Below are positions 1-5,210 of a DNA stretch of 5,555 nt, piece by piece. Where the stretch lies: contig JAUSGV010000053.1 of assembly GCA_030648675.1 (NCBI GenBank), positions 1-5,555 of the forward strand, written 5' to 3'. Source of the stretch: Dehalococcoidales bacterium (GTDB lineage: Bacteria > Chloroflexota > Dehalococcoidia > Dehalococcoidales > UBA2162). Within the stretch, counting starts at the first letter, position 1; each line of letters begins with the position of its first letter. The position numbers were made by a program, and so were the translations under genes. The notes beneath the pieces were generated by a model that had not been told where the DNA came from, ran no database searches, and was given only the letters and a program-made list of their open reading frames with translations.

Positions 1-2
1 CC

Positions 3-254
3 GGTGTCAGTTCGGGACTGATGTGGCTGATCATCATCGCCCTGGTCAACACCGCCATTTCGGCGTATTACTATCTGCGCGTAGTAAAGGTGATGTGGTT
101 CGGCGAACCGGCTTCAGCGGAAGGCGTTTATTCTTCGACGGCGTTGCGGATTTCCTTACTAATTGCCTGCTTCGGCGTACTGCTGCTGGGTATTTTCCCC
201 GGAATTCTCATGAATGTGACGGAAGCGGCGAACAAGCTGTTCGCGTTGAAATAA
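3..254 (+). CDS. nuoN: NADH-quinone oxidoreductase subunit N, C-terminal part (5' end outside window)
   Basis: This is the last 83 residues of an antiporter-like membrane subunit of respiratory complex I, which takes part in proton pumping coupled to quinone reduction in the cytoplasmic membrane. The frame is open from the window edge, so the ATG at 21 is internal and not the start. Two hydrophobic segments are visible: one ends in the stretch ISAYYYLRVVKVMWF, typical of the late helices of NuoN/NuoM proteins, and the second runs through LLIACFGVLLLGIFPGIL. The protein ends about 15 residues later at a TAA stop. NuoN is preferred over NuoM or NuoL because of the YYYLRVV-MWF and LGIFPG spacing close to the C-terminus, but these subunits are homologous and only the tail is visible. 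nuoN is commonly the last gene of the nuo operon, which fits the lack of any plus-strand gene after it. Confidence 0.85.
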   Translation, partial: GVSSGLMWLIIIALVNTAISAYYYLRVVKVMWFGEPASAEGVYSSTALRISLLIACFGVLLLGIFPGILMNVTEAANKLFALK

Positions 255-265
255 AACCATGTAAT

Positions 266-313
266 AAATCCTAAGCACAAAAACCGAAATCCTAAACAAA
301 TTCGAAATCCGAA
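266..313. repeat. Phased AAATCC(T/G)AA short direct repeats
   Basis: Three copies of the 9-mer AAATCC(T/G)AA occur at 266-274, 287-295 and 305-313, in an A-rich stretch that starts about a dozen bases after the nuoN stop. Start-to-start distances are 21 and 18 bases. No function can be assigned. It looks like non-coding dispersed-repeat material. Confidence 0.5.
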
Positions 314-339
314 TGACTGAAATTACAAATTTAATATAG

Positions 340-436
340 ATTGCTTCGGTTCAGCTCGATGCTGAAACTCGCAATGACAATGCCGGGGGAGCGGATTGCT
401 ACACCCCCGATAAAATCGGGGCTCGCAAAGACAATG
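340..436. repeat. Two tandem repeat units with conserved ends and different hairpin centres
   Basis: Unit 1 (340-382) and unit 2 (395-436) both begin ATTGCT and end CTCGCAA(T/A)GACAATG. Their middles differ in sequence, but each can form a hairpin. In unit 1, TCAGC (351-355) pairs with GCTGA (361-365). In unit 2, CCCCGAT (405-411) pairs with ATCGGGG (415-421) around an AAA loop. In unit 1 the ends ATTGC and GCAAT are also inverted relative to each other. This is the pattern of a short dispersed palindromic repeat family, but only these copies can be seen here. Confidence 0.65.
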
Positions 437-443
437 GAGGGAT

Positions 444-511
444 GTCATTCTGAGTGAAGCGTGGGAATCTATATCAAATCTCGTGGATTCCCCGCCTTCG
501 CGGGGAATGAC
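444..511. repeat. 68-base inverted repeat with a perfect 9-bp inner hairpin
   Basis: The ends GTCATTC (444-450) and GAATGAC (505-511) are perfect inverted repeats. Inside, GGGAATC (463-469) is inverted against GATTCCC (486-492), and ATTCCCCGC (487-495) pairs perfectly with GCGGGGAAT (500-508) around a CTTC tetraloop. The outer GTCATT end is also shared, in complement, with the right end of the unit at 340-382, so it probably belongs to the same broad family. Elements of this look are widespread dispersed repeats in environmental bacterial genomes. It could fold as one long structure or as a compact hairpin. Confidence 0.7.
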
Positions 512-626
512 AGATGCAACAGAGCTGCTTTTTCTTGATTTCGTAGCGGATGATCGTTTTGGGGACTTTGGCATCAGGGCGGGTTAAATATTCTTCTTCG
601 TGCGGACCGGAAATTTCAAGCCGCCG
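477..626 (-). pseudogene. Possible decayed coding remnant without a start codon
   Basis: On the minus strand a frame of 50 codons runs from just after a TGA (627-629) to a TGA at 474-476. Its first part reads like the charged C-terminus of a real protein, for example PHEEEYLTRPDAKVPKT followed by IIRYEIKKK, while its last 15 or so codons run into the inverted repeat at 444-511. It has no ATG, GTG or TTG near its beginning and no ribosome binding site. I do not recognise the family. It may be the tail of a gene destroyed by decay or repeat insertion, or simply a chance open frame. Confidence 0.2.
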
Positions 627-709
627 TCAGATCTGAAATTGAGCAACTTTTCGACTGAAACATGCCTCGGCACTCTTGAAGCGCGGGACAGAGTTTGAGA
701 ACCTATTAG

Positions 710-1411
710 CTACGATGTTGCCTCGACACACTGCACACCATTTTGCTTTTCCGAAAGGATCCGCCCGTGGTCGAAATGGATAACGCGGTCGGCGAGTTGT
801 GCGACCTCGGGGTCATGGGTAACCATGACAATGGTATAACCCTCTTTATGACGCTCCTGAAACAACCTCATCACCATCTCCTCGTTAGCCTTATCCAGAT
901 TGCCGGTAGGCTCGTCAGCGAGAAGCAGTTTGGGGCTGTTGATAAGAGCCCGGGCAAGACACACCCTCTGTTGCTCCCCCCCGGAAAGCTGGGAAGGAAG
1001 ATGATGGAGGCGGTCGCCCAGGCCGACCATCTTCAAGGCCTGGCGAGCCTCCTCTTCGTCTGCCATGCTGTGGAAATACTGGGCAAGCATCACGTTCTCC
1101 AAAGCATTGAGATAACGGATAAGATAAAATTGTTGGAAGACCAGGCCGATATTTTCCCGGCGGAAACGCGTAAGCTCATCGGTCGATACCCGGGCAATAT
1201 CGCTTCCGTTGATGATAACTTCTCCGTTGGTAGGACGGTCCAATCCGCTAATAATATTGAGGAAAGTAGTTTTGCCCGATCCGGATGACCCCATAATAGT
1301 TATCCACTCGCCCCTATGAACGGAAAGAGATATGTCTTTCAGGGCACAAACTTTCTCATCATAGTATTTAGTCAGATTTTTTATTACCAGAGCTAATTCG
1401 GGATTTCGCAT
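710..1411 (-). CDS. ABC transporter ATP-binding protein, LolD/MacB type
   Basis: A cytoplasmic ATPase of 233 residues, the normal length for the LolD/MacB subfamily that drives FtsX-type permeases. All hallmark motifs are present: Walker A GSSGSGKTT (41-49), Q-loop VFQQF (91-95), signature LSGGEQQR (142-149), Walker B LLLADEP (162-168), D-loop GNLD (170-173) and switch histidine THD (198-200). It should therefore hydrolyse ATP. The segment after the Q-loop reads FYLIRYLNALENV, close to the subfamily's common FNLIPTLTALENV pattern. The ATG at 1409-1411 begins one base after the TAA of the upstream permease, with AGGAG at 1416-1420 as ribosome binding site, so translation is tightly coupled. 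The stop is TAG. Being the last gene of the iron cluster, it most likely powers the two permeases encoded just upstream, as Cj1663 is thought to do in Campylobacter. The transported substrate is unknown. Confidence 0.93.
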   Translation of the reverse strand: MRNPELALVIKNLTKYYDEKVCALKDISLSVHRGEWITIMGSSGSGKTTFLNIISGLDRPTNGEVIINGSDIARVSTDELTRFRRENIGLVFQQFYLIRYLNALENVMLAQYFHSMADEEEARQALKMVGLGDRLHHLPSQLSGGEQQRVCLARALINSPKLLLADEPTGNLDKANEEMVMRLFQERHKEGYTIVMVTHDPEVAQLADRVIHFDHGRILSEKQNGVQCVEATS

Positions 1412-1412
1412 T

Positions 1413-2543
1413 TTACTCCTCTCTCAATAACGTCGCCGAAGGGTTGACTTTCGCCGCCCGATACAGGGGTAATAAACTCCCGGTAAAGGTTACCAGCATA
1501 GCCACGGTTATGGAGGCAAAGAAGGCAAGGATGCTGGGTGAAACGCCGGAATTGAATACCTGTTGACCGATAAACCGGGCCAGTAGAAAGCCAATCAAAT
1601 AACCCAGGATACCTCCAACAAAAGCTACGATGCCGATTTCTGTCCCGTAAAGGGCTATTATCCGGCGGTCCGAAGCCCCGAGGGCTTTCATCAGACCTAT
1701 TTCTTTCGTACGTTCCAGGATGGTAGTAGTCATAGTGCTGAGTATAACCAGTCCCGAGGCTATCAGTATCAGGCCGGCAACCAGCATCATAAGGAGTTGT
1801 ACCTTCTGGAGAACCTGACTTTCAGCTTTTGCAATTTGACCGATAATTCTTGCTTCGGTTCCTGGAATGTTCTGCTCGATAAGACGGGACACTTGTACGA
1901 GCGGTTGACTATCTGTTCGGGCGCTGACCTGGACCAGCCCTACTTTGTCCGTCATACCGGTCAATTGCTGGGCTGTTTTCAAGGCCACGAAGACCTGGTT
2001 TTCTTCGGCAGCCCCGGTGGTAACGATACCGGCTACGTTAAAAGACGGTTGATTGTCCCCGTATTTGATGATGAACCGGTCGCCCACCGCCAAGTACAGC
2101 TATTCCGCGGCACGAACGCCGACAAGAGCATCCCGCGTATTTTCTCTTCCCTGGGGCCAGGTACCGGTTATCTGCCACCATGGACTCAGTTCCGGTATCT
2201 CGTCCAGCCATGTCCCACCAAGAATAACCTTCCGGCCGTTTATTTCCGCCTGGTTATAAAGAAAAGGCAGATAGCCGGTAACGGATTGGGCAAGCTCCCC
2301 CTCCTCCAAACGCGACATATCCCCTTCGACAATGAAAGATATATCACCGGACGGAGAGACCTGAGGTAAGACGAGGATATTAGCTCCGTAGGCCCGCAAT
2401 TGTGAGCCGGCTTTTTTGGGGATATCGAGGGAAAGATTGACGAGAGCCGCCACAAGAGATGTCCCCAATACGATGGACAGTACGGTCAAAACCTGCCGTA
2501 CTTTCTGGTTAACAAAAGAGCGTCTGATTATTCTCCACCACAT
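1413..2543 (-). pseudogene. FtsX/MacB-type ABC permease (second of two), interrupted by an in-frame TAG
   Basis: The reading frame is continuous for 376 codons except for one TAG at 2100-2102 (codon 148), with no frameshift. Codons 1-147 encode one membrane helix (about 18-39), the conserved RAYGANILVLP stretch, and the first part of the extracytoplasmic MacB-like domain. After the stop, codons 149-376 encode the rest of that domain, then helices near 248-270, 290-325 and 335-360, including the cytoplasmic coupling segment ERTKEIGLMKALGA (about 277-290). Across the stop the protein aligns without gaps to the neighbouring permease, where position 148 corresponds to Arg177. If TAG terminates, the product is a single-helix fragment that could not form a permease. 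A downstream TTG (2091-2093) with a weak GGAA before it might allow poor re-initiation of the C-terminal 226 residues. The ATG at 2541-2543 lies four bases after the previous stop, preceded by GAAAGG. Possible explanations are a recent nonsense mutation, a base error or readthrough. Confidence 0.85.
1416..1420 (-). promoter_or_regulatory. Ribosome binding site of the ABC ATPase gene
   Basis: AGGAG on the minus strand overlaps the end of the second permease gene and sits four bases before the ATG at 1411. It supports this start and indicates that the ATPase could be initiated independently even if ribosomes terminate early in the permease gene. Confidence 0.7.
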
Positions 2544-2547
2544 TTGA

Positions 2548-3840
2548 TTAACCTTTCATCAGCTTTACCGGAGCGATTTTTGTAGCTTGCCACACCGGCA
2601 CAAGACTGCCAAGCAGGGCTATTCCCAGGGCAAGCGATATGGCTAACGGGAGAGATGAAGAGTCGGGAACAATGGTTGAGCTGAATACTTTTTCTCCGAT
2701 TAGTCCGGCGAGGAAAACTCCTCCGAAATATCCTAGAACGCCACCGGTCAGGCCCATAACCGCGGCCTCGAAAGCGAAAAGCACGGCAATCTGTATCTTT
2801 TGTGCCCCCAGGGCTTTCATAAGACCAATTTCTCCGCGGCGTTCAAAAATAGCGGAGTTGAGAGTAGCCATTACTCCCAGAATCGATATAGCCAATGCGA
2901 ATGCAGTGATGAGCACAATCAGCCCCTCCATCTTGACCAGAAAAGCCCCTTCCGCTACCGCGACCTGGCGTATCGGGTTTGCCTGGCTGCCGGAAATTGC
3001 TTCTTCAATCTGCCTCGACACCGATTGGATAACAGGGGAGCAGTACCAGATCTCATATTCTTCAGGTGTCATATCTTCAGGTTTTATATTCCTGATTTCG
3101 GGCGCCAGTTTTTCTTCAGGCTCGACCATAGCACTGACCATAACCCGGCTAGCCCCGTAAGAAAGTCCGTTTAACTTCTGAACAAAGGCAAGGTTTCCGA
3201 TAATCTGATCGTCTTCAAAGCTGCCGGTGTTTACCAGCCCGACCACATTAACACTATATTTTTTATCCCCATACTCTACGGGCAGAACATCGCCGATCTT
3301 TGCGTTGAGCCGCCGTGCCAGGGAAACCCCCAGCAGCACATCCGCTTTACCGGAATCGTCCGGGAAAGTCCCGGTAACCTGCCAGAAAGGATAAACTGTT
3401 TTAACTCCGGTCGTCAGAGATCCGGTTGTGCTGCCCGGAGGCAGGTTAACCTTTTTGTCGAACCAGGTACCCGTGAGCGCAGCCGGAATCTTGCCCTCTC
3501 CCGCCCTCACCGGAGCGCTGAGAAAGGGCACAAAACCGAGGATATTATTGCCCCAAAAGATGGTCTTGAGTTCACCAAGCTCGCGCTCGTCTATATAACT
3601 GGCACCAGCCGGCGGCGAATAGACCACACCCGCTACATCGATTTCCAACTGTTCCGATTTAGGAGTGACAGCGATGTTGGCTCCGTAAGAACGAAGCTCC
3701 CGTTCCATCTTTCCCAGTATATTTATTGAAATACTGAGCAAGGCGGTGGATAGGGAGACGCCGACCATAATCGCCAGCAAAATGAGCCCGACATGACCTT
3801 TACGGTGCCAGACCATCTCCCGGAGCAGTCGAAAAACCAC
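2548..3840 (-). CDS. FtsX/MacB-type ABC permease of the iron cluster (intact)
   Basis: A 430-residue permease with the FtsX/MacB layout: one N-terminal helix (about 17-40), a large extracytoplasmic domain (about 45-300), then three helices (about 305-328, 350-382 and 396-416) with the coupling segment ERRGEIGLMKALGA at 333-346. It resembles the Cj1661/Cj1662 permeases of the Campylobacter iron locus and is clearly paralogous to the next gene downstream, sharing (R/Q)LR(S/A)YGANI, PFWQVTGT / PWWQITGT and the coupling segment. It is longer than its partner mainly because of an acidic insertion before helix 2 (about 240-275) that includes EYEIWYCSPV with a lone cysteine at 267. The GTG start (3838-3840) is chosen because GGGAG lies 10 bases upstream and the resulting N-terminus, MVFRLLRE, lines up with MWWRIIRR of the paralogue. 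The ATG eight codons later has GGGAG touching it, too close to work. It is separated from the FTR1 stop by five bases and ends in TAA. Confidence 0.9.
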   Translation of the reverse strand: MVFRLLREMVWHRKGHVGLILLAIMVGVSLSTALLSISINILGKMERELRSYGANIAVTPKSEQLEIDVAGVVYSPPAGASYIDERELGELKTIFWGNNILGFVPFLSAPVRAGEGKIPAALTGTWFDKKVNLPPGSTTGSLTTGVKTVYPFWQVTGTFPDDSGKADVLLGVSLARRLNAKIGDVLPVEYGDKKYSVNVVGLVNTGSFEDDQIIGNLAFVQKLNGLSYGASRVMVSAMVEPEEKLAPEIRNIKPEDMTPEEYEIWYCSPVIQSVSRQIEEAISGSQANPIRQVAVAEGAFLVKMEGLIVLITAFALAISILGVMATLNSAIFERRGEIGLMKALGAQKIQIAVLFAFEAAVMGLTGGVLGYFGGVFLAGLIGEKVFSSTIVPDSSSLPLAISLALGIALLGSLVPVWQATKIAPVKLMKG

Positions 3841-3845
3841 TACTA

Positions 3846-5141
3846 CTATTCTCCCTTCGTCTGAAAACGCCGGGCCTGCTTTTCCAGATCAGCCGACTGA
3901 ACAATCAGCGTCGTTCCATCGGTACGAGCAGCAAGGGGCAAAGGGTTGCATCCGCCTCCACGCCCAACGGTATCGACCGGAATCGGGGCATTGCATACCT
4001 TACAAATGACGACGTTACCGTCTTTCTCCTGCATGTACCCTTTGATTCCGCATATCTGGCAGGCATCCAGCGCAGTAGCTATCGTGCCGTCTTCCAGTTT
4101 TACGGCAAGGAAACGGACTTCCCCAACAGAAACCTGATAAGAAAACTTTTGCAAAAATCCTTTTTCCCAATCAGCGACGGATATTCGTATTTCGTTTTCT
4201 TTTTCCGATATCACCGGCTGAGGAGCAGGATCAAGAAAGGGACTTACCGCAAAGGCCTCGGAGGCGATGGCAAGCACGACAACACCGGCGGTAACGACCA
4301 GTCCCAATTGATTTATTCTATTCAAGCGTAGCGCGGCCTGCCGTTTTCGCCGTTCCGCAGAGTTCTCTTCCGGAGCAGCAACGGCGGTAACGGGTTTACG
4401 AAAGTCCCAAAGCATAAAGAGAATAGGGATGATAATCAATCCAGTTACAATCAACGAAGATGTCTGCCCGCGTACAAAAAAGCCAAGTACCTGCATGACA
4501 TTCCGCGACATGGGAAGGAGTCCAACTTCAGCAAATTCATGGACGCTGCCTGCCAGAAGCCTGGCAGCAAGAATAAGTAGAACGATAGAAGTCACAGTGA
4601 AAAAACGACCCAGGTTTATCTTCAAGCTCCCGCGAATGAAAAGGATGGCGAAGAGTGCTGCCAGAGAAATTCCAAGCACTCCGCCGATTAAGTCGAGAAT
4701 CCCGGTCCGCCCAAATGTAGCGGCCGCCAGGAAAAGCACCGTCTCAACACCTTCTCTAGCTACCATAAAGAAACTAAAGGCAAGAAAACCGATGGCGGCC
4801 CCCCGGGAACCGGCACTTTCGGTGACAATATTGTCCATCCTGGCTTCCATGTGGCGTTTGATATTTTTCGCGGTACGCCACATCCACAGCACCATGCCGG
4901 CGACAAATATGCCGCCGATTCCCATCAGGGTGCCTTCCAGATACTCATTTTCCGGGTCGAAACCGATCATTTGCAGAACTATACCGAGAATCAAGCTCAC
5001 GACAACAGCCAGACCGAGCCCCCAATAAACGTAACGGTTCAAAGATGTCATCCCTGTCCGCCTGAGGTAGGTCAAAATGATTCCCAAAACGAGGGCTGCT
5101 TCTATGCCCTCTCGAAGTGTGATGATTAACGCCGCTGTCAT
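3846..5141 (-). CDS. FTR1-family iron permease fused to a DUF2318 (FtrD-like) cysteine domain
   Basis: A 431-residue membrane protein with two parts. Residues 1-245 are an FTR1/EfeU-type high-affinity iron permease with about seven helices and the two iron-binding signatures of the family, REGIE at 10-14 and REGVE at 129-133. A conserved-looking acidic residue lies in YLEGTLMG (67-74). After a charged linker (about 248-275) an eighth helix (about 279-298) leads to a soluble domain of the DUF2318 family, with CQIC (361-364), CKVC (380-383) and GGGCNPLP (395-402), five cysteines in all. This domain probably binds metal or an Fe-S centre and, from the FTR1 topology, would sit outside the cytoplasm. 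In Campylobacter the two parts are separate genes (Cj1658 and Cj1660). The ATG at 5139-5141 is supported by a perfect AAGGAGG and by placing REGIE ten residues in, as usual for the family. The gene ends in three consecutive TAG codons. Confidence 0.93.
   Translation of the reverse strand: MTAALIITLREGIEAALVLGIILTYLRRTGMTSLNRYVYWGLGLAVVVSLILGIVLQMIGFDPENEYLEGTLMGIGGIFVAGMVLWMWRTAKNIKRHMEARMDNIVTESAGSRGAAIGFLAFSFFMVAREGVETVLFLAAATFGRTGILDLIGGVLGISLAALFAILFIRGSLKINLGRFFTVTSIVLLILAARLLAGSVHEFAEVGLLPMSRNVMQVLGFFVRGQTSSLIVTGLIIIPILFMLWDFRKPVTAVAAPEENSAERRKRQAALRLNRINQLGLVVTAGVVVLAIASEAFAVSPFLDPAPQPVISEKENEIRISVADWEKGFLQKFSYQVSVGEVRFLAVKLEDGTIATALDACQICGIKGYMQEKDGNVVICKVCNAPIPVDTVGRGGGCNPLPLAARTDGTTLIVQSADLEKQARRFQTKGE
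3851..3855 (-). promoter_or_regulatory. Ribosome binding site deciding the GTG start of the first permease
   Basis: GGGAG on the minus strand lies inside the last codons of the FTR1 gene, ten bases before the GTG at 3838-3840. It favours this non-ATG start over the internal ATG at 3814-3816. Confidence 0.5.
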
Positions 5142-5145
5142 GTTT

Positions 5146-5152
5146 CCTCCTT
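5146..5152 (-). promoter_or_regulatory. Strong ribosome binding site of the FTR1 gene
   Basis: AAGGAGG on the minus strand, four bases before the ATG at 5139-5141, is a full match to the Shine-Dalgarno consensus and the strongest in the window, suggesting that the iron permease is translated efficiently. Confidence 0.8.
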
Positions 5153-5170
5153 GTTTATCGCTTAACCTTT

Positions 5171-5199
5171 TTACTAATGCGTCTCATTTGCATTAATAA
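5171..5199. promoter_or_regulatory. Dyad in the fur-FTR1 gap, candidate operator
   Basis: An imperfect palindrome pairs 5171-5180 (TTACTAATGC) with 5190-5199 (GCATTAATAA), nine of ten positions being complementary around a nine-base spacer. It lies about 30-60 bases upstream of the FTR1 start in the only sizeable gap of the cluster, where an operator for iron control would be expected. It is AT-rich like Fur-family sites but does not match the classic GATAATGATAATCATTATC closely, so assigning it to Fur is inference. I could not place convincing -35 and -10 boxes: a TTAACA at 5200-5205 (minus) has no good -10 partner at normal spacing. Confidence 0.4.
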
Positions 5200-5210
5200 T
5201 GTTAAAAAAA

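Larger units (their letters stand above)
255..709. other. 455-base convergent intergenic region rich in repeats
   Basis: This region lies between the 3' ends of nuoN (plus) and the ABC ATPase gene (minus). I see no intact gene in it. It contains, left to right, an A-rich stretch with three AAATCC motifs, two related repeat units with hairpin centres, a larger inverted repeat with a strong hairpin, and about 170 bases up to 709 with only a weak inverted pair (AATTTCA at 612-618 and TGAAATT at 634-640). None of the hairpins is followed directly by a clear T-run on either strand, so I cannot name an intrinsic terminator, although such hairpins between convergent genes may still slow transcription. 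Confidence 0.7.

Noticed and set aside
340..511. CRISPR array
   Set aside because: The repeats are few, of unequal length and with hairpin centres rather than unique spacers, and no cas gene is present.
323..574. Minus-strand open frame of 83 codons in the intergenic region
   Set aside because: It runs through the dispersed repeats and is low in complexity; it lacks a ribosome binding site.
587..709. 41 open codons following the TAG of the ATPase gene, in the same frame, as a readthrough extension
   Set aside because: The ATPase is already full length for its subfamily and an open stretch of this size is not unusual by chance.
743..1288. Plus-strand open frame of 181 codons opposite the ABC ATPase
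   Set aside because: It lies entirely antisense to a gene with all ATPase motifs and its product shows no recognisable domain.
1413..2093. Treating the C-terminal permease part as a separate gene starting at TTG 2093
   Set aside because: It lacks the N-terminal helix, begins in the middle of the extracytoplasmic domain, has only a weak upstream GGAA, and is in frame with the upstream half.
2100..2102. Genome-wide reassignment of TAG to an amino acid
   Set aside because: TAG terminates the FTR1 and ATPase genes here at the normal family lengths, so full reassignment is unlikely. Occasional readthrough is not excluded.
1797..2369. Plus-strand open frame of 190 codons spanning the TAG-interrupted permease
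   Set aside because: It is antisense to well-conserved permease sequence on both sides of the stop and its translation looks like frame noise.
4429..5028. Plus-strand open frame of 199 codons opposite the FTR1 gene
   Set aside because: The translation is rich in Arg, Pro, Ser and Thr, the usual antisense image of a hydrophobic membrane protein; the FTR1 frame has clear family motifs.
5204..5210. T-run after the fur stop as an intrinsic terminator
   Set aside because: There is no GC-rich stem directly before it on the minus strand.
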